64,000 nucleotides of DNA from Rhodococcus pseudokoreensis (lineage in GTDB: Bacteria; Actinomycetota; Actinomycetes; Mycobacteriales; Mycobacteriaceae), in assembly GCF_017068395.1 (NCBI RefSeq), contig NZ_CP070619.1, positions 6,944,001 to 7,008,000 on the forward strand, given 5' to 3'. Both the position numbers and the translations under genes were made by a program. Below, piece after piece: positions 1-8,184 of the stretch. The first letter of the stretch is position 1. Each line of letters starts with the position of its first letter. Below the pieces are notes generated by a model. The model was not told where the DNA came from, did not search any database, and worked only from the letters and a program-made list of their open reading frames with translations.

Positions 1-10
1 ACAGACGAAG

Positions 11-56
11 TCAGAATATCGCAACCCCGGCGATGTGACGTCGGAATACCGAAACT
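11..56. promoter_or_regulatory. 16-bp direct repeat upstream of the AraC-type gene
   Basis: Two similar 16-mers, TCAGAATATCGCAACC at 11-26 and TCGGAATACCGAAACT at 41-56, match at 12 of 16 positions. Their starts are 30 bp apart, close to three helical turns. AraC/XylS proteins commonly bind direct repeats on one face of DNA, so this may be an operator of the adjacent regulator or of a gene left of the window. The function is inferred. Confidence 0.35.
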
Positions 57-207
57 CTGTTCGAAGGCGGCGTCATCGCTGAGCCGTCGGGCGGCGGTCC
101 GTGTCGGACCGTCGTATCCGCGCTCTCTTCTGATTCTGCGGTGAGTGTGATAGAAGATAGGCACGGACACGCCGCGTGGCGATCCGTTCACCGCGAGGTC
201 GATTACA

Positions 208-1173
208 TTGCGCGAGAGCTTTTCCGGCACCCAGTCAAGCGGCGAGCACCCCGGGGGTGGCATACGAAATCCCGATTGGGACGCGGTGTCCCATGCAGTA
301 TCCGACGCCTATTTTCCGCATGAGCTCATGCCCCTGGCGGCTTCCGGCCCTGCCACGTCTTCAGGGGTGTCGGCCCTGCATCTCGGGCCGCTGCACATTG
401 TGCGAATCAATTGGGGCGCTGATGTTGCCGTTCACAGTGAGCATCCCGGCGCCGTCGGCATCAACATCCCGCTTCGCGGCGAGCTGGAGACCCGGATCAG
501 GGGGCGACTCGTCGTGTCCACCCCGGGCTTCGCCACGGTCAACCCCGCTGACACGCCGGCCGATATCACGCGGTGGCCGGGCACCTGCACGATTCTCGGC
601 GTCAAGATCGATCGGGATTTCGTCCAACGCGAGTTGTGGCGCGTGACAGGCCGAGCCGACGCAGTGATCCCCGATCAGATCGATTTGCGCAGGCCCGCTG
701 CTGCAAGCTGGTTTCGACTGCTGAGCAGCATTGTCGATCAACCCGTTGATGACGCGCTGTTGACCAACACACATGTGGCACAGGGACTGGCGGCATCGCT
801 CACCGATGGATTCCTGCTCGCTGTTCTTCCGGACGAGACCGACGATCGGTACGCTGTCCGACCCCGGATCGTCACTCGCGTGATCGATGCCATCCATGCC
901 GAGCCCGACCGTCTGTGGACCGCAGCGGAGATGGCCGACGTCGCCGGGGTCAGCGTACGGCGCCTGCAGGAGGGCTTCCGCATCTACCTCGGCAAGACTC
1001 CCCGCGAATGCCTGACCGAGATCCGTCTCGCCGGCGTCCGAGCCGAACTCGCCTCGGGCTCGGCCCGTTCGGTGACCGACGTTGCCCTGAAATGGGGGTT
1101 CACTCATTTCGGCCGGTTCGCCGCCGCGTTCCGGCAGCGCTACGGTGTGCCACCTTCTTCGTTGTTGCATTGA
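208..1173 (+). CDS. AraC/XylS-family transcriptional regulator
   Basis: The 321-residue protein has an N-terminal AraC-binding-like cupin region (about 30-200, with a run resembling INIPLRGELETRIRG) and a C-terminal double helix-turn-helix of about 100 residues. The second helix pair reads DVALKWGFTHFGRFAAAFRQ followed by YGVPPS, the classic AraC signature. The start chosen is TTG 208 with GAGG about 10 nt upstream, because the WDAV..AVSDAYFPHEL segment typical of these regulators lies just inside it. The target is unknown. It may control genes left of the window or the oxidoreductase/MFS pair downstream. A direct repeat at 11-56 is a candidate binding site. Confidence 0.85.
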   Translation: MRESFSGTQSSGEHPGGGIRNPDWDAVSHAVSDAYFPHELMPLAASGPATSSGVSALHLGPLHIVRINWGADVAVHSEHPGAVGINIPLRGELETRIRGRLVVSTPGFATVNPADTPADITRWPGTCTILGVKIDRDFVQRELWRVTGRADAVIPDQIDLRRPAAASWFRLLSSIVDQPVDDALLTNTHVAQGLAASLTDGFLLAVLPDETDDRYAVRPRIVTRVIDAIHAEPDRLWTAAEMADVAGVSVRRLQEGFRIYLGKTPRECLTEIRLAGVRAELASGSARSVTDVALKWGFTHFGRFAAAFRQRYGVPPSSLLH

Positions 1174-1243
1174 CTCGGCATCCGCGGCGAGATGCCCGCA
1201 CCGGCGTAAGCTCCTGGTCAGGCCTTCCCGTCAACTGGAGGAT

Positions 1244-2689
1244 GTGCTGAGCGCCGACGAAGGGGTGTCCGCCGACACCACGGACACCGATCCACCACCG
1301 GCCCCGAGGGCCGGGTTGGATCTGCACCTCGAGCGGCCTGCCGGCCGGGTCCGCGACAGCGTGATGGACGCTCTGCGTGACGCCATCCGTTCGGGCCGGC
1401 TGTCCCCGGGCACTCGGCTGCCGTCGAGTCGCGCGTTCGCCTCGGACCTGGGCATCGCGCGGAACACAGTGGCGCGGGCGTACGCGGAACTCGTCGAGGA
1501 GGGTTGGCTGACGTCACAACACGGCTCCGGGACGACGGTGTCCCGCCGTGCTGCGGAGGCAGTGCGGGCCGAAGGGCTTCGCGTGCGGAGGCTGCCGGCG
1601 CGCCGCCCGGGCCACGATCTGCGACCGGGACAGCCCGACCTGTCGTCGTTCCCGCGCGGGCAGTGGAGTCGCGCCGTCAAGCAGGCGCTCCACGCGGTCC
1701 CGTTCGAGGCGTTCGGTTACGCGGACCCGTACGGCCGTCCCGAACTGCGTCTGGCGCTTGCCGAGTACCTGGCGCGGGCTCGCGGCGTCGTCTGCAGGCC
1801 CGACAACATCGTGGTCTGCTGTGGTGCCGCGGAGGGGCTCACCCTGTTGGCCCGTGCGCTGGCCGGTGCCGGGGTGGTCTCCCTGGCCGTCGAGTCTTAC
1901 GGGTTGCCGACCCACCGCGAAGCACTGCGCACGGCAGGGTTGCGCTGTCCGCCGCTGGCCGTCGACGGCGGTGGCGCAGATGTCGCCGCGCTCGACGACA
2001 TGCAGGATGTGGGTGGCGTGCTGCTCACCCCGTCGCACCAGTTCCCGACCGGCGTACCGCTGCGCTCCGACCGGCGCGCGGCCGTCGTCGACTGGGCGGG
2101 CAGAACCGGCGGCGTGATCATCGAGGACGACTACGACGGGGAATTCCGCTATGACCGCAGCCCCGTCGGCGCGCTTCAGGGTGTCGACCCCGAACGGGTG
2201 GTGTACATGGGCACCTCGAGCAAGTCCCTTGCCCCGGGCCTCCGGCTCGGCTGGCTGGTCCTTCCGGACCGGCTCGTCGAGACGGTGGCCCGCCAGAAGG
2301 GCGAGACCGAGGCCACCTGCGGCTTCGTCGACCAACTGGCGATGGCCGAGTTCATCCGAACCGGCGCCTACGACAAGCACATTCGTGCGATGCGCGCGCA
2401 GTACCGTCGCCGGCGGGAGCAGCTCGTCGACGCGGTCGGCCGGTCGTCGCCTGCCACTCGCGTGACCGGACTGCCTGCGGGCCTGCATGTGCTGCTGCAC
2501 CTGGCCGGCGGCAACGAGAGCGCCGCCGCGCAGGAACCGGCGTGGCGGAATCTCGCTGTCGAGGGTCTCGCGCTCTACCGCCATCCCGAAGTCGACGTCG
2601 ACCGCGACGGTCTGGTCGTCGGTTTCGCCGCGCCGGCGCAGAGCGCATGGCCTGCCGCCGTGGAGGCGTTGGTCCGGCAACTCCCGTGA
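1244..2689 (+). CDS. MocR-type regulator: GntR HTH fused to class I aminotransferase
   Basis: It encodes about 481 residues. A winged GntR helix-turn-helix (DALRDAIRSGRLSPGTRLPS, then DLGIARNTVARAYAELVEEGWL) is followed by a fold-type I aminotransferase domain. The PLP lysine is in GTSSKSLAPGLRLGWL (about K327) and the PLP-contacting aspartate in EDDYDGEFRYD. This is the architecture of PdxR, GabR and EhuR. No pdxS or pdxT lies nearby, so PdxR identity is not supported. It may sense an amino compound exported or modified by the downstream oxidoreductase/MFS genes. The start is uncertain: GTG 1244 has GGAGGA almost touching it, GTG 1265 is also possible, and the frame is open back to 1145. A TAAGCT -10-like box lies at 1206-1211. 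Confidence 0.8.
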   Translation: MLSADEGVSADTTDTDPPPAPRAGLDLHLERPAGRVRDSVMDALRDAIRSGRLSPGTRLPSSRAFASDLGIARNTVARAYAELVEEGWLTSQHGSGTTVSRRAAEAVRAEGLRVRRLPARRPGHDLRPGQPDLSSFPRGQWSRAVKQALHAVPFEAFGYADPYGRPELRLALAEYLARARGVVCRPDNIVVCCGAAEGLTLLARALAGAGVVSLAVESYGLPTHREALRTAGLRCPPLAVDGGGADVAALDDMQDVGGVLLTPSHQFPTGVPLRSDRRAAVVDWAGRTGGVIIEDDYDGEFRYDRSPVGALQGVDPERVVYMGTSSKSLAPGLRLGWLVLPDRLVETVARQKGETEATCGFVDQLAMAEFIRTGAYDKHIRAMRAQYRRRREQLVDAVGRSSPATRVTGLPAGLHVLLHLAGGNESAAAQEPAWRNLAVEGLALYRHPEVDVDRDGLVVGFAAPAQSAWPAAVEALVRQLP

Positions 2690-2742
2690 GTGGACCCCGA
2701 ATTCGGTGTGGAAGTGGCCCACGCGGCGGCTCGCTGCCGTAC

Positions 2743-2748
2743 TAGCCT
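2743..2748 (+). promoter_or_regulatory. -10-like box TAGCCT placed for a leaderless start
   Basis: TAGCCT lies exactly 6 nt before an ATG at 2755, so the transcript would begin at or beside that ATG. The same box with the same 6-nt spacing precedes the GTG at 39514. No convincing -35 hexamer is visible, which is common in these bacteria. Confidence 0.4.
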
Positions 2749-2754
2749 CAGAGC

Positions 2755-2874
2755 ATGCTGAATACAGCAAACGTCGAGGTCACCGACCTGCTCTGCGCCA
2801 CCCCAGCGCACGTCAGCACCAGGCCTGAGCGCCGCCGCGACGACACGTCGCGCAATCGAAACGAAACGAAGTGA
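2755..2874 (+). CDS. possible leaderless 39-codon leader ORF upstream of the oxidoreductase
   Basis: A short frame begins MLNTANVEVTDLLCATPAHV and ends in an Arg-rich tail (RPERRRDDTSRNRNETK), stopping at TGA 2872-2874. Its ATG is placed as expected for a leaderless transcript from the TAGCCT box at 2743. Its stop overlaps the AGTGAGG ribosome-binding sequence of the next gene, whose ATG is 7 nt later. That geometry suits a leader peptide or translational coupling. I recognise no known leader family, since the His-Val-Asp-Leu-Cys-Arg type common upstream of actinobacterial sulfur genes is absent. Chance is a real alternative. Confidence 0.4.
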   Translation: MLNTANVEVTDLLCATPAHVSTRPERRRDDTSRNRNETK

Positions 2875-2881
2875 GGTTTTC

Positions 2882-3835
2882 ATGCAAGCGGTCATCGCGT
2901 CCGACCAGAAATCCGGTGTCGGTGGACTGTCGGTGGCGGAAGTTCCGTACCCGCATGCGGCAGAGAACGACGTCATCGTCCGCGTGCACGCCGCGAGCTT
3001 CACGCCCGGTGAGCTCGACTGGCCCGGCACCTGGTCCGACCGTGCGGGACGCGACCGGGCACCGTCCATTCCCGGGCACGAACTCTCCGGCGTCGTTGCT
3101 GAATTAGGTTATGGCACGACCGGTCTGACAATCGGTCAGCGCGTGTTCGGGGTCGCCGACTGGACCCGCAACGGTACGCTCGCCGAGTACGTCGCGGTCG
3201 AGGCCCGAAACCTGGCGCCGCTGTCGGGCGGTGTCGATCACACCGTGGCCGCCGCCCTGCCGATCTCCGGGCTCACCGCGTGGCAGGCGCTGTTCGATCA
3301 CGGGCGACTCGCCGCGGGGCAGACGGTACTGATCCATGGTGCGGCCGGCGCGGTCGGGTCGATGGCAGTGCAACTGGCGCTCGACGCCGGCGCCCGGGTC
3401 ATCGGCACCGGTCGTGCTCGGCACGCTGACACGGTTCTCGGTCTCGGCGCCCACGCCTTCGTGGATCTGGATCGACACCGGCTCGAAGATCTCGGCGAGG
3501 TCGACGTGGTACTCGATGTCATCGGCGGCGAAACACTCGACCGTTCAGCGAAACTGGTGCGTTCCGGTGGCGTCCTCGTCACCATCGCGGAACCCCCGCG
3601 GGTGATGCCCGAGCAGGGACGGGCGATATTCTTCGTCGTCGAATCCGATCGTGAGTGCCTGGTCCGCCTCGAGCGCCGGGTCCGGGACGGTCGCCTGCGG
3701 CCACCTGGAACAAGCGTGCGGCCACTCTCCGAAGCCGTCGCTGCCTTCGGTTCCCGACACGGTGCGGGCAAGCCGGTCATCCTGATAGCAGCAGATGATC
3801 TGGGGCGCATCGGAGCACGCGCAGAAGGGCATTGA
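2882..3835 (+). CDS. zinc-free medium-chain NADP-dependent quinone-oxidoreductase-like protein
   Basis: The 317-residue protein is a medium-chain dehydrogenase/reductase of the quinone oxidoreductase/crotonyl-CoA reductase branch. An N-terminal GroES-like domain (residues about 25-110, containing PGHELSGVVAELG) is followed by a Rossmann domain with HGAAGAVGSMAVQLA near residues 150-165. Structural-zinc cysteines are missing, so it should reduce quinones or enones rather than oxidise alcohols. The ATG has AGTGAGG upstream, and the possible leader ORF at 2755-2874 ends just before it. The MFS gene begins about 40 bp downstream on the same strand, so the two are probably co-transcribed. The substrate is unknown. 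Confidence 0.8.
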   Translation: MQAVIASDQKSGVGGLSVAEVPYPHAAENDVIVRVHAASFTPGELDWPGTWSDRAGRDRAPSIPGHELSGVVAELGYGTTGLTIGQRVFGVADWTRNGTLAEYVAVEARNLAPLSGGVDHTVAAALPISGLTAWQALFDHGRLAAGQTVLIHGAAGAVGSMAVQLALDAGARVIGTGRARHADTVLGLGAHAFVDLDRHRLEDLGEVDVVLDVIGGETLDRSAKLVRSGGVLVTIAEPPRVMPEQGRAIFFVVESDRECLVRLERRVRDGRLRPPGTSVRPLSEAVAAFGSRHGAGKPVILIAADDLGRIGARAEGH

Positions 3836-3873
3836 CGGCGATCCGCATTCCCCCTTTCACGAAGGAACATTCG

Positions 3874-5094
3874 ATGCCCCAGTCGCTCGACGGTCGACGC
3901 GTCCCTTTCGACAGCGCCGACCCCAACTCCGCAGGACGCGTAGCCGTCATCGTCCTGTTCTCGGCCGTTGTCGCCATGCTCCTTCTCATGGCGCCTGCCG
4001 CGGCAAGCCAACTGCAACTGCAGCTCGCACTGAGTCCGTCGCAGACGGGTGATCTGTTCGCTGCCGAACTCGGTGCGATGAGTATCGCGTCGATTCCCGC
4101 GCTGTGGTGGATGAAGAAGTACAACCTCCGCACCATGTCCACGATCTTCGGGACGATCTTCATCATCGGCAATATCGGCTCGGCCTACATCGGCGAATAC
4201 GGAACCTTGGTCGCGGTCCGATTCCTGACCTCCCTCGCGGGCGGATCGCTGATGGTCCTGTGTATGTCACTCGCAGCCCAGACCAGGGACCGCAACCGTG
4301 TCTACGGCCTGTGGCTGATGGGGCAACTCTGCTTCGGTGCGATCGGACTGGCCGTACTCCCGAAGTTCTTCGGCACCTTCGGGATCGGCATCGCATATTG
4401 GGTTCTCGCCATTCTCATGATCGTCGTCCTCCCGCTCGTCCGCTTCCTGCCGCAACGCAACACCTTCGCGGGCCGCGCCGGCGACGAAGACACGCTCCCC
4501 ACAGCGAACTACGCCCTTCGTGCGACCGTGGGCCTGATCGCGCTGCTCGCCTTCTATGTCAGCCTCAGCGGCATCTGGACGTTCCTCGGTGGCATCGCGG
4601 GCGCGTCGATGATCGACAACGAAACCTCGAGCGTGATCCTGTCGATCGCCACCGTGCTCGGCATCGCAGGGTCGGTCGGGGCCACCGTTCTGGGTGCACG
4701 CCCGAGCACCCGATTCAATCTCCTCGTGGGCTACCTCGCGATGACCCTGTCGGTCGCGCTGCTGGCGGGAATGCCCGGGGTTCTCCGATTCACCCTGGCC
4801 GCGTTGCTCTTCAAGTTCACCTGGACCTTCATCCTTCCTTACCTCATGGCCACCCTCTCCGGGTTGGATCGGTCCGGGCAGTTGGTGAACCTGGCGAACC
4901 TCGCCATCGGCGGCGGATTCGCGCTCGGCCCGTTGATGGGTGGACGCCTCGTCGAAAGCGCCGGCGGGTACGGCACGCTCATCGCGGTCAGCGTCGCAGG
5001 ACTGCTCCTGTCTCTGGTACTGATCCTCGTCGCACAACCCCAGCGCACCGCTGCCGCGCACCCCGCGGTCGCGGTCTCCGAAATGGCCGAGTAG
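3874..5094 (+). CDS. MFS transporter
   Basis: It is a membrane protein of about 406 residues with roughly 12 hydrophobic segments, of the length and layout of major facilitator superfamily permeases. The conserved MFS loop between TM2 and TM3 (WWMKKYNLRTMS) is visible. The start chosen is ATG 3874, which has GAAGGA 8 nt upstream. An alternative TTG at 3832 would overlap the previous stop but has no ribosome-binding site. It follows the oxidoreductase closely and probably exports or imports the same compound. Family assignment is firm and the substrate unknown. Confidence 0.82.
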   Translation: MPQSLDGRRVPFDSADPNSAGRVAVIVLFSAVVAMLLLMAPAAASQLQLQLALSPSQTGDLFAAELGAMSIASIPALWWMKKYNLRTMSTIFGTIFIIGNIGSAYIGEYGTLVAVRFLTSLAGGSLMVLCMSLAAQTRDRNRVYGLWLMGQLCFGAIGLAVLPKFFGTFGIGIAYWVLAILMIVVLPLVRFLPQRNTFAGRAGDEDTLPTANYALRATVGLIALLAFYVSLSGIWTFLGGIAGASMIDNETSSVILSIATVLGIAGSVGATVLGARPSTRFNLLVGYLAMTLSVALLAGMPGVLRFTLAALLFKFTWTFILPYLMATLSGLDRSGQLVNLANLAIGGGFALGPLMGGRLVESAGGYGTLIAVSVAGLLLSLVLILVAQPQRTAAAHPAVAVSEMAE

Positions 5095-5157
5095 TCCGAG
5101 GTGCGGGCGGGGCCTGCGAGTACGCTGGCGCGGTCGAGGAGGAGAGAGGTTGTGCCC

Positions 5158-5991
5158 ATGAGTGAGCCGTATGCAGTCGTCGGAGCGACGGGTGGTCAAG
5201 GAGGTGCTGTCGTCGACGCGTTGCTCGAGCGAGGGCGTGAGGTCCGAGCGCTCGTCCGTCGAAGCTCCTCTCGCTCAGAGGCGTTGCGCCTGCGAGGTGT
5301 CGACATCGCGGTGGCCGACATCACCGATCGGGCGGCGATCGCGTCTGCAGTCGACGGGTGTGCGGGCGTGTTCGCCGTGACGACGCCTTTCGAGGACGGC
5401 CCGGAGGCGGAGATCGCTCAGGGTGCCGCGCTCGTCGGCGCGTTCGGTGACTCCGGTGTTCCGCACGTGGTGTTCTCTTCGGTAGCCGACGCGGACAAGA
5501 GCACCGGGGTGCCACATTTCGACACGAAGGCCGTGACCGAGGCGTTGCTGCGAGAATCCTCGGTCTCGTACACGATCGTCGGCCCGACCTACTTCTACGA
5601 CAACCTGCTCGGCGGCCTCGACGGCATCCGCCACGGCCGGCTCGATCTGCCTCTGCCCGTCGACACCCCGCTGCAGCAGTTGTCGCGCCGGGACCTCGGC
5701 CGGTTCGTCGCCCTCGTGTTCGGCGATCCGGACCGATTTGCCGGGACCAGAATCGACCTGGCATCGGATGATCCGACGCCTCGTCGAATGGCGGAGGTGC
5801 TCGGTGGGGTGCTGGGCACACCGGTGCATGCCCATTCGTCCGACGCGGACGCGATCTCGTCGCCGGACATGCGCGCGATGTTCCGCTTCCTCACCGACAC
5901 GGGGTACGACGCGAACATCGGCGAACTGCGCCGGCTCTACCCCGAGGTGGGCTGGCAGAGCTTCGCCGAGTGGGCGGCCGAGTTGGTCTGA
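5158..5991 (+). CDS. NmrA-like NAD(P)-binding protein
   Basis: About 277 residues, beginning YAVVGATGGQGGAVVDALLE, a GxxGxxG dinucleotide-binding motif, followed by VRALVRR as in NmrA/HSCARG proteins. These are atypical short-chain dehydrogenase relatives that often sense the NADP/NADPH ratio rather than catalyse. A canonical Tyr-x-x-x-Lys is not evident, though FDTKAVTEALLRESSVSYTIVGP is the matching region. Starts at ATG 5158 and GTG 5152 are both possible behind AGGAGG at 5138-5143. It lies alone between the MFS gene and the kyn operon. Confidence 0.78.
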   Translation: MSEPYAVVGATGGQGGAVVDALLERGREVRALVRRSSSRSEALRLRGVDIAVADITDRAAIASAVDGCAGVFAVTTPFEDGPEAEIAQGAALVGAFGDSGVPHVVFSSVADADKSTGVPHFDTKAVTEALLRESSVSYTIVGPTYFYDNLLGGLDGIRHGRLDLPLPVDTPLQQLSRRDLGRFVALVFGDPDRFAGTRIDLASDDPTPRRMAEVLGGVLGTPVHAHSSDADAISSPDMRAMFRFLTDTGYDANIGELRRLYPEVGWQSFAEWAAELV

Positions 5992-6023
5992 GGTCCGAGG
6001 AGCGGGCCAGCGGGTATTCGATA

Positions 6024-6060
6024 ACCGTAGCGGTCGCCACGATTATGTAATATGGAGGTC
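6024..6060. promoter_or_regulatory. putative kyn promoter/operator region
   Basis: Between the NmrA-like gene and kynA there is a small inverted repeat ACCG-TAG-CGGT (6024-6034) and an AT-rich patch around TTATGTAATAT (about 6043-6053) that could hold the -10 element. It is a plausible site for the PaaX-type protein encoded in the same operon. The motif is short and the assignment tentative. Confidence 0.25.
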
Positions 6061-6097
6061 GGAGCCCGGTACTCGAACACCAGCAGTGAGGACGGCC

Positions 6098-6952
6098 ATG
6101 GGCGTGCAGGCCAATACCAGAGCCATCGAGAAAGAGATCGTCACCGATTTCAGCGAGCGGATGAGCTACGGCTCGTACCTGGACCTCGACACCCTGCTGA
6201 GCGCGCAGAAACCGGTGAGCAGGCCCGAGCATCACGACGAGCTGCTGTTCATCATCCAGCACCAGACCACCGAACTCTGGCTGAAGCTCGTCCTGCACGA
6301 AACTCTCGCGGCCCGGGACGCTTTCGATGCGGACGACATCGGCAGGGCGCTCAAGTGCGTGGCGCGCGTCAAGCACATCCAGAAGACGCTGACCGAGCAG
6401 TGGTCGGTGCTGGCCACGCTGACGCCCACCGAGTACTCCGAGTTCCGGCAGTTCCTCGGCAATTCGTCCGGGTTCCAGTCCTATCAGTACCGCGCCGTCG
6501 AGTTCGTGCTCGGCAACAAGAACGCCGGGATGCTGAAGGTGTTCGAGGCGGATCCTGCTGCCCACGAACTGCTCGACCGGCTGCTCCGCGAGCCGAGTCT
6601 GTACGACGCGTTCTGGCAGTGCCTGTCGCGGCTCGGATACGACGTGCCGGCGTCCGCGCTGAACCGCGACGTGACCGCCGCCTACAGCCTGAACGACGAT
6701 CTCATGCCGCTGATCAAGTTCGTGTACGAGAACTCCGAGGAGCACTGGGCCGTCTACGAGGCGTTCGAAGAGTTCGTCGACCTCGAGGAGAACTTTCAGC
6801 TGTGGCGCTTCCGCCACATGCGCACGGTGCTGCGGACCATCGGGATGAAGTCCGGGACGGGAGGATCCAGCGGTGTGGGATTCCTGCAGAAGGCCCTCGA
6901 ACTGACGTTCTTCCCGGAACTGCTGGCCGTGCGCACCGAGATCGGGCGATGA
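6098..6952 (+). CDS. kynA: tryptophan 2,3-dioxygenase
   Basis: The 284-residue heme enzyme converts L-tryptophan and O2 to N-formylkynurenine, the first step of the kynurenine pathway. Family blocks are plain: SYGSYLDLDTLLSAQ, HHDELLFIIQHQTTELWLK near residues 48-66, and the C-terminal RFRHMRTVLRTIGMK with GTGGSSG. The length matches bacterial TDO. The start is ATG 6098, with TGAGGA upstream. The frame is open back to 5738, but that part overlaps the NmrA gene and has no TDO homology. The stop overlaps the kynU start (ATGA at 6949), so the two are translationally coupled. No kynurenine formamidase gene is in the window. Confidence 0.95.
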   Translation: MGVQANTRAIEKEIVTDFSERMSYGSYLDLDTLLSAQKPVSRPEHHDELLFIIQHQTTELWLKLVLHETLAARDAFDADDIGRALKCVARVKHIQKTLTEQWSVLATLTPTEYSEFRQFLGNSSGFQSYQYRAVEFVLGNKNAGMLKVFEADPAAHELLDRLLREPSLYDAFWQCLSRLGYDVPASALNRDVTAAYSLNDDLMPLIKFVYENSEEHWAVYEAFEEFVDLEENFQLWRFRHMRTVLRTIGMKSGTGGSSGVGFLQKALELTFFPELLAVRTEIGR

Positions 6953-8184
6953 TGACCGCGTCCACGGATGTGCTGGCGGCCCGGGCCGCGGAACTCGACG
7001 CCGCGGACCCGCTGCGCTCGTACCGCGACCTGTTCATCGGCGCCGACGACCGATCGGTGCCCGCCTACCTCGACGGGAACTCGCTCGGCAGGCCCACCAA
7101 GGCGAGCGCCGAGCGTATCACCGCGTTCGTCACGCAGTCGTGGGGTGGCCGGCTGATCCGCGGGTGGGACGAGGAGTGGTACGAACTGCCGATCACGATC
7201 GGCGACACCCTCGCGCGGGTGTCGCTGGGCGCGGCCGCCGGGCAGACCACCATCGGCGACTCGACGACGGTCCTGTTGTACAAACTCGCGAGGGGCGGGC
7301 TCGCGTTGCGGCCGGGACGCACCGAGATCGTCGTGGACCGCGACAACTTTCCGACGGACCGGTACGTGCTCGAATCCATCGCCGGGGAACTCGGGCTCAC
7401 CCTCCGGTGGATCGAATCGGATACCCGGGGCGGCGTCACCGTCGACGACCTGCGGTCCGTGGTCTCCGAACACACCGCGCTCGTCGTCCTCAGCCACGTC
7501 GCGTACCGCTCGGGCTACCTGGTGGACGCGGCCGGGGCCGCCCGGGTGGTGCACGAGGCGGGGGCGCTCCTGCTGCTCGACCTGTGCCACTCCGTCGGCT
7601 CGGTTCCCCTCGACCTCGACGCGTGGGGTGTCGACCTGGCGGTCGGGTGCACGTACAAGTACTTGAACGGCGGACCCGGCTCACCGGCGTTCGCGTACGT
7701 CCGGGCCGACCATCAGCAGGACTTCGTGCAGCCGATCTGGGGCTGGATGGGCCGCGAAAACCCGTTCACGATGGCGCAGGGTTACGAGCCGGCGCCGGGG
7801 ATCCGGCGCGTGATCAGCGGAACGCCGTCGGTCCTCGGCATGATCGCACTGCAGGACACCCTGGCCCTCCTGGGAGAGGTCGGGATGGGCGCCGTGCGGG
7901 CCAAGTCGATCGCCCTGACCGAGTACGCACTCGACCTCGTGCGCGAGGTGCTGATTCCGCTCGGCGTGGAGATCGGATCACCGGAGAATTCCGCCGAGCG
8001 GGGCGGTCACGTCATCATCGACCACCCGCGGTTCGAGGTCGTGGTGCAGCGACTGTGGACGAAGGGCGTCATACCCGATTTCCGGGCCCCGCAGGGACTG
8101 CGTCTCGGCCTGAGCCCGCTGAGCACGAGTTTCGGCGAGGTGTGCGCCGGGATACTCGCGATCCGTGATGAACTCGCCGACTGA
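6949..8184 (+). CDS. kynU: kynureninase
   Basis: The 411-residue PLP enzyme cleaves L-kynurenine to anthranilate and L-alanine. Fold-type I features include DGNSLGRP near the N-terminus, WGGRLIRGWDEEWYELP, and the PLP lysine in CTYKYLNGGPGSPAF (about K237), which is the kynureninase signature. The length is normal. The ATG overlaps the kynA stop by 4 nt and its own stop overlaps the start of the PaaX-type gene, so all three form one unit. Anthranilate produced here could be degraded or used for tryptophan synthesis. Genes for either fate are not in the window. Confidence 0.95.
   Translation: MMTASTDVLAARAAELDAADPLRSYRDLFIGADDRSVPAYLDGNSLGRPTKASAERITAFVTQSWGGRLIRGWDEEWYELPITIGDTLARVSLGAAAGQTTIGDSTTVLLYKLARGGLALRPGRTEIVVDRDNFPTDRYVLESIAGELGLTLRWIESDTRGGVTVDDLRSVVSEHTALVVLSHVAYRSGYLVDAAGAARVVHEAGALLLLDLCHSVGSVPLDLDAWGVDLAVGCTYKYLNGGPGSPAFAYVRADHQQDFVQPIWGWMGRENPFTMAQGYEPAPGIRRVISGTPSVLGMIALQDTLALLGEVGMGAVRAKSIALTEYALDLVREVLIPLGVEIGSPENSAERGGHVIIDHPRFEVVVQRLWTKGVIPDFRAPQGLRLGLSPLSTSFGEVCAGILAIRDELAD

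Noticed and set aside
5738..6097. A 120-residue N-terminal extension of tryptophan 2,3-dioxygenase
   Set aside because: It overlaps the NmrA-like gene, has no TDO homology, and ATG 6098 with a ribosome-binding site gives the normal family length.
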